From positions 10,677,001 through 10,741,000 of the forward strand of contig NC_082637.1 in assembly GCF_030936135.1 (NCBI RefSeq): a stretch of 64,000 nucleotides of DNA, in the 5' to 3' direction. The stretch is from Gavia stellata. Lineage: Eukaryota; Chordata; Aves; Gaviiformes; Gaviidae. Positions within the stretch are counted from its first letter, which is position 1. Every line of letters starts with the position of its first letter. The translations under genes were made by a program, and so were the position numbers. The notes under the pieces are model-generated. The model was not told the DNA's origin. It did not search any database and worked only from the letters and a program-made list of their open reading frames with translations. This document shows positions 12,820 to 26,945 of the stretch, piece by piece.

Positions 12820-13300
12820 TCCAGAGAAATCCTGGGACAAATCATTGAATGGTCTATTTGTAAACACTGGTAGATCAAAGAACAGCCAGGCTAGTAAGGC
12901 CATATCACATAAAAACTGATCTAATACTGTTCTTGAGAGAAACAGTCCTGGTAGATCAGAGGAAGGAGATGTAATACATGCTTACAGGTTGACTTCAGGA
13001 ACACTGTTGGCACAAGCCCATAAGCAAACTACGAGGCAGGTGAGAAGGTGGATGTGGCACGATGGAAGTCATCCTCAGCAGAGTGTGCAGTGCAGCTAGG
13101 GATGCTTCGGGGACAGGGCTGGCGCTGAAACCCAGCAGTAATTTTGGGGGTACTAAGCAGACAGGACTTACAAGTGCTTTGGTGCCAGAACTGAAATTCT
13201 AAATGAGCTCAACAACCTCAGCAGCAATTTGCAATCAGTGAGATGAAGTTCAATAAAGACAGAAAACAAATGTGCAATGTGAAATGAGCACTAATTGGGG
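12820..13300 (+). mobile_element. Heavily decayed CR1-like LINE fragment (reverse transcriptase region)
   Basis: Translating the + strand and allowing stops and frame changes gives TDLILFLRETVLVDQRKEM near 12910-12970. This resembles the CR1 block TNLISFYD..TxLVDxGK. Near 13230-13280 it gives ELNNLSSNLQS and EMKFNKDRKQMC, which resemble the downstream CR1 block ending in FNKxKCKVLHL. Order and spacing are compatible with an internally deleted old copy. The boundaries are uncertain, and decay may continue toward 13.9 kb. Confidence 0.45.
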
Positions 13301-16300
13301 AAGTGGCAGGACTGTAAGGGAGGCTGGGGCTGGGAACTGCCTGTGCTGCTGTGCTCTCGCTAACACTGTGCTGCTGAGTCGAACCCTGGGAGATGCAGGG
13401 GGGAGTCACCCCATCAGCACAACTGGGGCTCAGGCTGGACCTTGGATGCTGGTCTCTAAGGAAGGGTCATCTCTGCGGTCACAGAAAGAATTGCAGCATA
13501 GCGCAGAGGTATCGGCTGCTGTCATCAGCCTAGCTATTGCACAAGTTCAGCACAGATTAGTCTCTCTTTCAGAAGTGATTTGGAAAGTACAAAAGTGAGG
13601 AGCAGAAGGAGGCTTTGTGATTCATTCCAAAGCATGCTATTAAGGTTAAAGAGGGAAAAATATAAGAGCCACGGGCACCATAAGAGAATCATATTAGACC
13701 AAAATGAAGTGCAACCAGCTCAGGGGTATGATGTATCAGCTATATGCACCAGATAACAGCATTCAGAAGTGTACAGGACCAAGACGTGAAGGAGTTGATC
13801 CTAATCACTGAGACTCTCAGAGCAGAGCAAAGCTGGCAGAAGTGGTGACTGACAAGGAAGTCAGCTCAGCTAAACAAGCACTCCCCTGTAACAAGGTTCT
13901 CAGAAGAGGTCAAATGTTCCTCACAGCCTGTCTGAATGAAGAGCAGCTCTTCTACCTGCTGAGGCTTTGGTTTCTTACTGACTCATGGGAGCTGAGTCAA
14001 ATCAGCTGAGGCTGATGCTGTTTTCCTACCATGTCAAATTGGGAGTGACACAGTTCCTACTGAATGAGGAAAAGGTGAGAGATGCAGCCCTACAGTGAAA
14101 CAGCTCCTATGGTTAAGCCAGGTGACACAGACATTCTCTTCTCCACCCTGGAGCAGCGGGCTGGGATGCTGCAGGGCAGAGGGATGTGCTTGGCCCTCTC
14201 CCGCACCCCAGGACATGCAACTGGCTCCCAGCTGGCAAATCTCACCCGGCTCAGCCCAAAAAGCAGTTTTCACAGATGCCTGCTCATCCTCCTGAGCTCA
14301 AAGGTACCTCTGAACATACCTGTAACAGAGCTGGGGTCTGTCCTTTTGCCAGTAGCATGAAAGTGCTGTGAAAGCCTGCCTGTGAATTTTAGGGTCTGTC
14401 TGGTGCTGGTGTCGGGGCAGCCTAGGACCAGCATTCCTGTGTCATCGTTGCAGAAGCAGGGAAGCAATTAATGTTTTCTGAGTCAGGTGTCCTTTCCTCC
14501 TGCCAAGCCCCTTACTGCCCCGGGTGTCAGAGGGACCAAGGACTGTCTTACAACCCTTATTTGTAACTTGAAAATGTCCTCCTAGAGAAAATTAACTGTA
14601 TTGGAGGCTGTTCTGGCTGCAGTGGAAGTATAGAAATCATGCAAAGTAAGGCCTCCACCACATGGCAGCTTGGTTTTGATGCAAGTTGCCTGCCCAGTGC
14701 CTTTAGGATGCTGCAGCAGCTATCTTGGTGCTAGACAGGGGCTGGGCCACTTGTTAAATATATTACCTGAGAGTTTGAAACAAATAATCTGTGGAGTTTG
14801 CAAATGGATGAGGTATCATGATTCAGTCAAGAAAATGAGGGAAATCCATCACAAGGACAGTGAAAGCCAAGCAGTGAAAGAGATGTCAACTGATAAAGGG
14901 CAGCATGATATTAAATTATCCCTCACCTTTTGCTCTTGCACTGATTTTATTTTTTGTTGCCAAGTTACTGGGTACATCTGGGTTGTTCTTACATACATCT
15001 ATATTTCCACCCAGCCTTGGTTCTGGCTGCCGTCGACTTGTTTTTGAGCATGCTACCATTGCCCAGACCGCTGCTGGGGAATGAAGGCTTGCAAGCCAGG
15101 AAGAAAAGGACAGCAAAGGCTGCAGCTACTGCAGACCCACCATGTGTTTGAGGCATGCAATAAAGGCAGGGTAGGTCAAAGTAGCTCTTCAGGTCCCTTT
15201 TTCATTGGCCACAAAAGTCAAGTACTTTGTTCTGCTGGCAGAGAGGTTAGTTGCTTTCAGGTGGTGCTGTTTGGAGAGTCCAGCTCTCCCCCAGATCCTG
15301 TGGCATTTGCCTCCCTGGGTTTGCCAGGCTGCTGTGCTGCAGAGCAGGGGGGTGACAGCAGAGTATAAGGACAGAGGGGTCCAAGTCACCTTGTAGCTGC
15401 TGAGCAGATGAGAGCCTGGGCTGACTTTCAGGCTGTAAGTGCAGTTTGCAGAGCATGTGGGGAGAAATGAGATGTTCAAAACTCTGAATATGTTTTGATG
15501 CTGGAGCTATGGTAATAGCCTTGGACGTGTGCTGTGCTGTACTTGCAGAGCAGCCATGCGGAGCCTCAGTGGGGAACCACTGGATTTTGGGAGGTAGAAT
15601 ACATTTGCATGATTCATAGACAGAGGAGCTGTTGGTCTGGATGCAGTTGAGCTGGATTTCTTCTCTGGCTGTTTGAGAGTCGTCATCAAAGCAGCTCATT
15701 TATGTCAAATATTTTCTGCAACTGTAACACAACAGAGTGAGATCCATTATTGCCTGTACATCAAGCATGGAGGCTCTGTTGTTACTCTGATGGTAATTTA
15801 AAAATGTCCTTATTGAATAGAAAGCATCAGACTCAGACTGCGGGATTCACCTGATCCCATCTCAGAGATAACTGGGCATCTGCTTAAATTCAGTGCTGCT
15901 TTTCAGGGACTACTGATTTACCAGAGTTACCGTCCTTGAATCAAGGAGAAGTTTGCTTTGAGCATCTGCCTGGCACATGTGCCATCAGACTGTCCAGCAC
16001 TTTGGTATTGTCAGTCTAGGTTTCTTTTGATGGTTGTTGATGCCAGCTCATAAATCCCCATGCTGCAAGGAACTGCTTGGCTCAACGGCTTGGGCTTCAT
16101 TTGGAGGGTGGTACATGTCCTCCTATACTTCCATGGGGTGGGCACGCAGGCTTACAGGGACCATAAATAAAATAGCTATTGGAGTCATTGGTTACTGCCC
16201 CATGCTTTATTCTCCCTGAGGATATGCAGCTAAGCTGGGGGAAGCAGAGGAGAGTTCTTATAGTTTCCTGTTTCAGACATTTTCAGATTTCTTTTACCTC

Positions 16301-19300
16301 TCTCTCTGTGCCTCTCCTCAGGATTCTTGTTCTTGGAGTCTGATTTATGACCTTCTAAGGAAGTGGCCACATATTGTTCCTAAGGACTCTGTAACAAAAG
16401 AACTGAAATACCCTTTCCCATTATCTGAATGCTTATTAGCAGAAAGAATGAAGTGGTCTGCAAGCAGCAGGGCTGCAGACCCTGCAGGTCCCTGATTTAC
16501 TTCTGCAGGATCTGCAGAAGATATCTGATAAAAGCAAGTTTATTGTCAGGAGGCTCCAGCTCCCTCTCTGGCCAGATGCACACAGTGGAAACACTTTTTG
16601 AGGGCTGAAAATCAGAGGTTTGAAACCTCCACTTTGTAGTTTCTGAACTGCTTCTGGATGAGTGTGGGTGAGTGAGTGTGGTGGCCGCAGGTCTCAGCAC
16701 CTGCAGGGAGGGAAGTGCTAGGACCAGCCTAGGCAGCATGAGAAGATGTGGCTGGCAGAAAAGAGGGGGCTATACACAGGGGGACCCTCACTGGTTTGTA
16801 GGCTTTGACAAGGATACTGCTTTGACATGCTTTTTGTTCCTACACAGTTCTCTGTACCATTAAAACGCAAGCTGGTGTGCCAGCACAGGGCACAACAGTG
16901 CCGTGTTGCTATGTGCTGCCTTCCCATCAGAGTTACGCTTTCTGCTTTAGGGACCCTGAGCAAGTTACTGTGTTTCCGATGGATTTGTTGAACTGTGAAG
17001 TGTCACATTCTGACAAGCATCACTGCCTTGCTGTGTTCCTGGAGATGAAAGTCTGGGTGATGCTATGATACTAGTGAGAGATCAGGGGCCAGATGGGTGG
17101 AAGCAGGCCTGCCCTGTGAGCTGTAGGAGCCCAGGATGACATGGCACATTGTATGTCACTGAATGTGTAGACATGGTTGTCCACCACATGTGGAAAAGTT
17201 ATACAAATATCAGCCCTCATCAAAAATGCCAATTTGCACTAGCTGCCTGACAGTGTCTGGATGGCAACTCTCATCTGGGTGCTGCTGGTTGAGTGCCTGC
17301 CCTGAGAAGAAGGGTGCCCTGCTCTCCATGGAGAGGGTTTGGATGTTGATCTGGCTCTGATCATCCTGGCTCCCCATGAGTCTGATATTCAAACCACACG
17401 TGGGGTTGGGTGGCACTTCAGTGGGTCATGGTTGTACTTCTCTGGGTCATATACTCAGAGAGGGCTCATGTTGCAAGACCTGAGAGGCCGTCTTTGCATG
17501 TAAGCGGTGATCTGTAGCCTGAAGGGACAGGGGCCACCAGGGCGATGGGATGAAGAGAAGCTGTGTGCTGTTGGTGAGTCTCTGGGGCAGGAAATCCAGC
17601 TGGATCCTACTCCATAATCTTTAATCCCAGGACATGAGCCAGCAGGGCGGCTCATGGGACTAGGAACCTCAAGGGAGAGCTGCAGGTTTTCAATCTCCCA
17701 TTCTTTGGGCAGAAAGCCCTGCCCTAAGCCCCAGGCAGATCTGCAGATGGTGCTGGTCACATGCAGCTCTGCTGCTTTACAGCACTGTTAAGCTGCCTCA
17801 AGTGTTGTGGGAAGCCCTGTGCCCTTTTTAGGTTACTCCCAAAGCACCAATAACAGTGTTGGTCTGACCCCATTTCCCCCTCTCCTGCGGGTGCCTGTAA
17901 GCCTCTAAATCAAAGCCTCTGAAGTCCTTCCTAATGCCTGTGGCCCACCCCTCCATCTGGAGTGTCTGACAGCTGATATGAGGCTGGTGTTTCCAGCTGA
18001 AGTACTGAAATAGTTTGTTCTTTTCCATGATTCCCTTGGCAAAGGAAAACAAGCCCATTTGTTTAGAAGCTCATAAAAGAGGAGCTTTATAGTAGGAACA
18101 TTCATAAACTTGTTTGCTTTTGACCTTCTCCACATTGCTGATGGTTTTGAGTTCTCGTCCCAGGCATTGCGCTTGTCTGGGCTGTCAGTGACATTTTTGA
18201 AAAACAGCCTCACCCAGAGTAATTTGCATTGCTCAGCACTCCAACACTGAGCCTTCAGGCATGCCATCTTTCTCCACTGCAGTGCTGGTAGGGTGTGCAG
18301 GTGTGATACATTGACAGCCTTATAGAACAGCAGTGCAGACCTGGCTGCAGAAGAGAAACCTGGCCACTAATTCCATGTTGGTTTTTTTTCTAGATTAATT
18401 GATGCTACTCAAGTAGTGGGTATTTCCCAGGCTCTTAGATTACTAAGCACTGAGCTTGTGCCATTGCGGGGAGGGTGGTGGTGGTGAATTATGCCCTTAA
18501 ATTAATAAAAATGTATTCTGTGAAGGCAAACAATTAAATCTTCAGTGAGTGTGGGTCATGGGGGGCTGATATGCTTGAAAGAGAGCTTGATCCTTTTCAG
18601 AGATAGTAAGACAGCAGCCGTAAACTACAAACCAGGACAGCCACCTTTATTTATGCCTAGAGGTAGGAAATTGGAATTACCTTGGCTGGACTGTGGAACC
18701 TCAAGTGTCAAGTCTAGGTTCAGAATTTAATGCTCACATCTGATATTTTGAGCAGATAAAATTGAAATCTTTTTTTCCAACTATACTTCTGCTGACTGGG
18801 AAAGGACTCTCCAAACTGCAGATCGTCATCTGTGGCTGATGCTTTGGATTCCTTTCTTGAATTATACTGTTACAGATTTCTTCAAATTATGTCTGAGAAC
18901 CCTGTCCCCTTTTCAAGCTCTTCCCCATCTGGAAAAGTCTTATTTTACTTCAGTCTGGAGGGAGTCTTCCTCATCTTGTTTTCTGCATCTGTAAAACCTT
19001 TGCATGGCTCTCCTGCCCAGACCAAGGACATCACAAATTGCTAGTTGTTGAGTCCTACAAAGGCTCAGCAGCTCATGAGACTGCCTGGGACATGTGCTTG
19101 CACATTGCCCAGCTCTTTGTTACACATGGATTCAGATAAAATTCACCAGCTCATTGGTGTGTGATGGGAAAGTACATGTACTGATCTGATACAAAACCTT
19201 CCACGGTCTTTGGATTAAGCTTTTATAGGGTAACACTGTCCGATTTCAGATAATTCCTAGATTCAAATTGTGAGCATGGCACAATGTTGAAATAATATGT

Positions 19301-20508
19301 CTCGTCTGTCTCCTAAAGTGCTGGTAAACAAGACACAGCTGGCAGGAGATGTACAAGTGGTTCAGTCCTAATTTCCCCCCATATTCCCATTGTACTTGTT
19401 AGCATAAAATATTCCGTTCCTTAATTTTTCTGGAGACAGAAAAGGGAAAAGAAACATAAGGCTGAAAGTCTCCATGGTGGATTCAAGGTGGGAGTCCAGC
19501 AAGCTGGAGACTGCTCGCTTCAGCACCGGGGAAGAGAGAGATGTCATGTTTTATTAGCCTTTGCAGGCTGTATCAATGATGGGAGCTAATTGCAATTATT
19601 GGGAGATAACGTTAAGTTAACACATTCTGTCGAGTAACTACCACTGTTCCCTCTGGAGTCATGAAGAAACGTGCATTATCGTGCAGTTGGTGATGTAGCA
19701 GGTCTGTGTCACTGCTGCGTCAATGCCATAGGTCTGAGGTCCATGCCCATGGGAATCCTGCCTGAGCAGGGCCTCAGGTCTGTCTCCCTCCATCCTCACG
19801 TTCCCCATTTGGCCAATCTTTACCCGGCACTTCTCTCAATGCTGTGGGAGAAGGACATGTGTGCAGCCATAGCATCCAAAGCAGTGGGCTGCCAGCACCA
19901 AGCTGTCCTGTGCTGTGCATTTGCCTGTGCTTCCCTGGCTTTACCCCAGAGTACACCCTTAATCATACTGTCCATGTTCCCATCACTTCCTTATTAATTA
20001 CAGGTTTGAGTCTTTAATGTTATTATTAAGCTGCAAATGTTGGAAAGCTCTGCAATAAGGGGTAATAAGTATTTCTGACAGCATTCCCCGGTTTGTACAC
20101 CAATCTGTGTTAGACTCTGATTTAACACCTGGTTGTCTCATTAGTTGCAGCACTGAGAACGGAGATTAAGACCTGTGGGGTTAGCAACGCTGGCTCTCAG
20201 CCTTCTCCAGTCCAGATCAGCTGGAGCCTTGCCAAGGGTCTTGGAAAGAGCTTGCACCCACAGCTGGGAACTGCTCCTGACTCCATGTGTCCCTGCAGGA
20301 GGGGGACAGTCCCTCAAAAGCAGCAGGTGGCTTCTGCACACTGGATATTTAAAAGAGGACAAAGGCCCTGACTGCAGATGGTAACTGTGTGCTGAGGCTG
20401 CCTTTCCATGGGACCTTTTCTGTCTGATTTCTCCAGCCATTGTTCTGCCGCTGAGGGATGTTCTTGCCTGATTAATCCCTTTTGTGTTCTTTGCCTTTTT
20501 TTCCCCAG

Positions 20509-20694
20509 GCCCATGTGTTTGATCTGAGCATTAATAAGTATGAAGCTCTCTGCACCCAGCTAGTGGTGGCCAAGAAGAAAAATAAAACAACCCATATCCA
20601 GTTTAACCCTGTCTACCCTGTTGTCATCATCGGAGATGAACGAGGCCACGTTACCTCCTTGAAGCTCTCTCCCAATCTGCGCAGGATGCCCAAG
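20509..20694 (+). CDS. DNAI1: DNAI1 coding exon (second from last), last WD40 blade
   Basis: This 186-base exon of 62 codons lies between a ttttttccccag acceptor and an AAG|gtaagg donor, both close to consensus, and is phase 0 at both ends. The translation opens with [15 protein letters not shown], which completes the WD40 blade begun in the previous exon. It continues through a lysine-rich [16 protein letters not shown] segment, then [21 protein letters not shown], the last propeller strands. It ends at RRMPK. These features are characteristic of the end of the DNAI1 propeller. No frameshift or stop is present. It is isolated by 14.9 kb of intron upstream and 30.8 kb downstream. Confidence 0.95.
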
Positions 20695-23600
20695 GTAAGG
20701 ATGACCTGCATTCCCCTGATGGAGGTACCAAACCACAGCAGGTCTCTTCATGCCTTATCACTGTCCCCTCTCATTCTGTGCAATCATGTTGGCAAAGCTA
20801 CTCTCTCTAGCAAGGTGCTTAAGATTACCTCAAGCCTTTTGGGTATGGTGTCTGGGATGCTGGATCCCTGCCTTCCTGTATGAGTAAGAAGGCTCAGTTC
20901 GCTCCTGGGCAGGAGTGGGGACTGGTGGGAAGGGGGTTTGCTGTCTGTGGGCACTTTCTCACCATGGTCCAGACAAGCCCAGAAGCTCTGCAGAGGCTCA
21001 TTTCTTTCCCGAAGCTCACATCTTTTCTGAGCTTTGGGTTTTATTTGCAAAACTCCTTGAAACCAAGTAAAGGAGGACCCAAACCCTTCCCGAGTCCTCC
21101 CACAGAGCCTGTGCTGCTTGTCTTCTTGCACTCCTGGATCACCAGAGCCTGTCTCCTGATCACCATGTCATCTGTCCTGTAAATGTAAATGTAAAAAAAA
21201 AAGCACTATCTTTAATTTGTGAAGAGACTTGGGATCCTTGTCTCGAGTGAGTGACAGCAAGGAGATGCATATGAGGGCCAGTCGTGAAGGATGGTGACCT
21301 CTCCCACACGGATCCTTTACTAGACTTTCTTTCTGGGCTTCATCCAGCTATGAGCTGAATGGCTGTAAATGCAGTGTTCTTTGTGAGCCTGTGTAATTCA
21401 CATATCCAGTTGTCTCTTGTTTAGTGGAGCTTTTTCAGTTTCAGGCTTTTTAGAACTGATCCAAGAAAGCAATCTCTCAAGATGATCATCTTTTATTTAT
21501 ATACCCCCAAAGGTTTTATATACTCTACTAACCCACTGTATTAGGCAGTGTCTTTGGCCAGGAACTAATCACCCTGGTGTCACTCCAGAGTGTTCTAAGT
21601 GATTTTTAAAATGTACCTTCAGCCGGACAGCACTGGAAATGTGAAGCTTCCCTGTGCTGAGGAGGCATAGAAAACACAGTAGTGTGGCAGTCTGTTTGGG
21701 GCTGGGCGCGGGAGCTGTGGAGGAGAATGTCTCATATCCTTCACACTTTTCTATTTCCAATGAAACCACAGCCCAAGATCATCTGAGCTCTTAGGGCTGT
21801 CATCAGCTTGTCTCAGGACAAGTTTCCTGCTTGCTTTATGAGTCCTTCCTGGGGATGGGCAAGGACCATGTGTGCCATGGACCCTGGTTGCACGGGGGTT
21901 CAGCAGTGGAGATGGGTCACATGCACATAAACGTGGCTGCTCTCCTCCACATGCCATCTGTGGGCTAGGCAGCACCCAGCAATACTGCACTGTAGGTCGG
22001 AATGAATTAGAATGTCTCCTTCCACTCTTGGTGGCCAACAGCAGCCCTCCATGCAGGTATGAATGTCATCATCTCCCTTTGCTAACTTTCTTCAGAGGCA
22101 AATTGCATGTTGTTGACAAAGCAGTTCAAACTGTGAGTTCAGGAGTGGCTTAATCACTTACTGCTGACCTTAAACCAATAGGTAACATATCCCAGGCAAC
22201 ATATAAATGGGATGGAAATGGACTCTGCTGCTGTGATATTATTAAGCTATCTGTCTTCTGCTTGCTTTGTAAGGTTTGAAGGGACACTAAACACTGAACT
22301 AAATGTTTCCTGCACATGCGGAGAAGGAGGAGGGATGTTCAGGCACGGCTGGTGATGTGTGCCAGGTGCCCTGACTACAGACAGCTCTTCTCTGAAAAAG
22401 ATGAGAATTTAAAACAGATGACATGCAGTGTGGTGGCAAAGCAGCAGATCTGGCCCAGCCAGCTCAGCGGCCTTTCTGTGCCACAAGTGGACAAGTGAGC
22501 TGGGTTGCTGAGCCCATCTTTCGTGGCTGATGTGGCATCTGCTGCGCCAAATGCCAGTGTCTGGGACCCTGTGATGAGGAGGTTTAGCTGCTGCAAGAGG
22601 GTGCTTTAACAGAGGGAAGTCAAGCACTGGCAGAATTGGCAGTGCCATTCACTGCATCATCCTGTCCACCTCCTTCCTGCAAGAGTATCATCTCACTGTG
22701 GGGAGTCAGATGTACTTCCAGAGCGTTGATCTTGGCTCCTCTGAAGATCGAGTCAGTGTGCTCTTTAAACCTTTACCCTGTGCAGCCAGCTTTCCTCTGT
22801 AAAATGACTTCACCTCTCCTCCTTTTCTGGAAGTCCTCAGGGCCAAGTTAACAGTCGTAGAATATCTATAGATTTTTGTAAGTGAAGAGGGTCCAAAACT
22901 GTGCAGAGGAGTCCCGGCATCCCAGCTGCGTCCTTGCAGATAGAGAAACCTGTCTGTGCCTGGCTTGGTACCTGGGTACCTGTGAACTCAGCTGCCTGGT
23001 CTTGTTTCCATCAACTCCTTTGGAGATGGGAAGGTGCCTTTTGCTGAGGACTGGCAGAACTCAGGGTGCCAATGGGACAGGTCAGCCAGGGGCTCATCCA
23101 GGTCTCACTGTCCCTCTGTTTCACACCGGTGTCACAGCGGTTTGCCTGTGAAGCTTCTCCACCAGCTTCCCACACAGCTGGGAGAGCTGCTTTTGACAGG
23201 TATGACTAGCAGTCTAATCACCCTTTTTTGAGAGAGCTCTTAATAGCCACATGTCATCCCAAACCCCGTTCTTTCCCCTAAAAATAGATGCGGTGCTCTC
23301 TGCTCCACGTTCTGTGGATTCCTTGGCTATTGCTGGGCTTCCAGGATAGGGCTCACCAAAACAGACTGAGCTAACTTAATCCCGGTGGGATTTCAGCCAT
23401 TCTGAATTTATTCTGGTTTGCCTGTTAGTTAAAGCTGGTGCGGTGGATAAGTGGAAATAGGGAGGTTAAGGACTCCTGGTTTCTCATCAGACCTTGGTTC
23501 ATTCCTCTCTTCATGTCCTTGAGTGAGGAGGGGAGGTTCAAGAGCTCTTTAAATAATTCACAGGGTTGATCTGCAGCTTAATTAATTCATGTTTGTAAAA

Positions 23601-26600
23601 CACTTTGGGATCTTTAAGAAGAGTTATTTAATACTCTGAGTTTTGCTGTCAGCAGTGTTAGCGCAGCCTCATTTATGAACACTTGGCAGAACAAATATGC
23701 CAAGGAGAGAACTTCTCAAAAGCACTCAGGTGGTGTTTTCAGAAGTGACTTTCACCAAGACACACAGTAAAAGCTTCAAAAAATGCCGAAAACTCCCTGT
23801 GAGTTTTGGCCTCCTAAATCATTTAGTGGCACATGGGAAAAGGTGCGTTTGTTGCTGAGAGGAAGAGGCTCTGCCACCTATCAGGCACTTGTATCAAGGG
23901 CACATCTGTGTGCACAGAGAGCACAGAGGTCCCTGTGCTCGTGCCAAGCACAGCAGGCATCCTTCTGTCTTTGCCCTAGTGATCTGGGTCCAGGAGGCCT
24001 CCCTAGCCCCACCAGCTGAAGGTGGGACAGAGACATCCCCACACCTATTGCTGTTGTCTCTAGATTGTGTGAGTCCTCTGGGAGTCCTGAGAGTCCTCTG
24101 GGAACACACTATCCAACTGCTAAGCACCAGCTCCAAGAGCCTGGGGACCGTGGAGGTTGGCGGGGCAAAGACGGCTGAACCCAAACCTTGTGGGAAGAGC
24201 AACCATGAGTCAGAGAGCAGAGCTTGCTGAAGGTGGGTTTGCAATCAAACTACCACCAGCACGGTCCTGCATTGGCCGTGCTGAACACCCGTCTCCCTGA
24301 GCACCCAGCCCTGCTTGGGCAGAAAGCTCATGCCAATAGATACTGTCCTGTGCAAGGAGACCTGGTGAAACTAGTTTAGGTCCTTCTGTTCAGAGCTCAG
24401 AGGAGGGGCAGAAATGCTTGCAGTATTTTAAGATGCAGCAGTAGGAACAATTGGCTCTCTGCTGTCATCCAAGCCACTTTCAGACTCCAAGTACTCCTTA
24501 AATATTGCAGCGGTTGTCAGGCAGGAATTGTTTAACTAATAAAGTATCGTTCTTAATTTGTAACGACCTTTGTGGTTGAGTTCACCCGAGGGAAGCATTG
24601 CTGTAAGAAGAATCAGTTTGGGGCAGAACTGTTTAATTAGTAAGCCTGCCAGGTTTCATTCGAGGGTTGGAAGAAATTAAAGCATTTTGTCATCACAGTC
24701 AGAAGAATGTAGCTGCTCACGGGCTTTGGTTTGTTTTTAAAAAAACGCTAAAATAGCCTGACACAACCCCTGTCAATGCTAAAAGGAAGCAGGAGATCAT
24801 AAAAAAAAAAAAAGTGTGAAGAGTTTTTAGAAATGTTGGGAGACCACAGTGAAGTGGGAGAAGAAAAGAAAGCAGGTCAAAGAAAGCATTTGCTGAGGCT
24901 AAGGCAAATTTTTTGGCCAGTACCCAGGTTGACAGCCAGGGAGGCAGCCAGCTTCTTGGCCTGATGCTTGTCTTGGATATTTATCTTGGATTATCTAGGA
25001 TGATTATCTCAGACTCTGTTCCTGCTACTGGTTTCTTCACATGCAAGTCACCTCTTTCTCTGTCCTTCGGGGACAATCGAATTACTTCCCAGACAGTAAA
25101 TCATGGCTGGCAGGGTCTAGCTGGGCATGAGTGGGAAGAGGAGCACAACTGCTCACCCATCCCAGGACGTGGCAGCTGCCTGTGGGTCAGGAGCTGCAGG
25201 TACACCCCTGTGAGTCCAACACTGGGTGCCTGTGAGCAGCTTGTGGTGTGGGGACAAGCGAGGGGCATGGGGTGGCTCTGAGCCTTCCTACACATGTGAT
25301 GTGCACATGTTCGGCAGCTGCTCCACTCTCTCTGTGCCTTATCACACCAGCCAGTGCCACCTCCGGACTCCCTGTGCTCCCCTGCCTCTTTGCAGCCCTG
25401 ATGATTTTGCCCTTGGCCAGATCCAGCCCAAGGCTGCTCAGCCAAGGAAGGGGCATTGCATTTTGCTGCCTGAAGCACTTCGGCTCTTTGACCATAGGTG
25501 ATGGCAAGGTCTGGGAGGGATCAGTCAGGATCTGGGGGACTGCGATGGACAGTGGGAGGATGTTGGGATTTTCAAGGGATGAAGGAGGGAAGAGGATTTC
25601 GGGAAGATTGGTGGAAGTATGTGAAGTTTTAGGGAGACAGTAGGACAGTGGCTGAAATCTCTTCTTTCAGCCTATCCCCCTCCCCAGTACTGCCTCCTTC
25701 GCTGTCTCCTAGGGCTTGAGATTGCTTCCTCCTCATACTCCCCAGCAGCACCCAGTACACACAGTGCTTTCTCAGTAAGACCCTAGTTTTTTCCCTATGC
25801 CCAGCCTTGGTGGGATGCATCGCAGGTCCAGAGCTGATACTGAGATAGGACAGTGTGACCAGGCAGTGGCATGCTTGATCCTGAACCTCACTGCTTATAG
25901 CCTCGCATTGCTGTGACCTAGGGTGACAGGGAGAACCTTGAAGGAGTTAAGGACCAGGAGATTGTTTTTGTTCTTAGTGTTTTCCTGTAGCTGTGGGAGG
26001 TGTTTCAGTAGCTGTGAGGTATGAACTGACCAGCACGGGAAGATGAACCTGAACTCCCTCCTCCTGTCCCAGGAGATACAATCCATCTGCATGTGGGACT
26101 GTATTTACAGAAGGAAGCTATATATTAGGTACAGTCTCTGAGGTCACATCAGTCCTGGACTGATGAGTGGTTTAGCACTGAGGGAAGTACATTTTGTCCC
26201 CAAACTTTCTATTTCAACAGCTCTCATGTGATATCATTCTGTCTGAGAGAAAAGCACTCGCCTCTCCTCTCGAAAGAGCTCGAGTCTTGCTCTTCTAGTG
26301 ATGTAATTCCTAGTCCCTCTGTTTTTATGCAAATACTCATCTCTTGTTGAGATTCCCGCAGTTGCTTCTGTGCTATTCGAGCAGTGGCCGATTTTCTTAC
26401 GTCTCTTCAGGGCTGGCTAATTGTGCAGTGACCCAAAAGCACAAAGCACAAGCAGCGCTGGAGGAATTTGTTAAGTGCTGCTGTGCCTTGCCTACATCAG
26501 GACTGCCTCCTCCAGATGCAGCTTGGCCCCCTGATAAGGAGGCACACACAAATAAGCTTGGGTCTCATAAAAACTGACCTGCAGCTTGGTGGCTTTGCTT

Positions 26601-26814
26601 CCTCTGAGATTTGCAAATGCTTTTTGATTTCCTTTCAGTCCCTTCCCTGTTATTTAGGCTAGTTGCAGATAGCTGCTCTCTGTATTGTTAAGGGAAGAGC
26701 TGAGCACCATGGGGTGGATCCAGGGACTTGTGAAACCCTATTTCTGCCTGTTCACAGTTTGCTGTGTTGTTTGTGTAGGCCATGTAAGGACATATGCACC
26801 AGCATTGACTCCTT

Positions 26815-26945
26815 GGTTTGGGAAGGAAATCCAGTGCTGGAGGCCTTCAAGAAGAGTAGGTCAGAGACAAATCTGTAGGGACAGGTCACTCTGAGCCTGC
26901 CTTGGAGCAGGAAGGGCTGGAGGTGGTTGCTCTGACAGTCCCCAC
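26815..26945 (+). mobile_element. CR1-like LINE 3' end fragment
   Basis: The order of motifs is that of a CR1 3' end on the + strand. First comes tggaggccttcaagaagag (the GxFKKR-coding block), then gagcctgccttggagcagga (CR1 consensus ctgcctxgagcaggxg), then ggctggaggtggttgctctg, where younger copies read ggactagatgacctc. It is diverged and short, with no tail repeat found. Confidence 0.55.

Larger units (their letters stand above)
5573..20508 (+). other. DNAI1 intron, 14.9 kb
   Basis: A long intron between the two WD40-coding exons. It contains a CR1 3' fragment (9836-10208), a GT microsatellite (10710-10735), a 17-base A tract near 9529-9545, a diverged repeat pair (about 10420-10558 and 11850-11960), a perfect 11-base inverted repeat (7844-7871) and a decayed CR1-like segment (about 12820-13300). 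The rest, including 14-20.5 kb, shows no exon, RNA gene or recognisable transposon; its small open frames look like chance. Confidence 0.8.
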
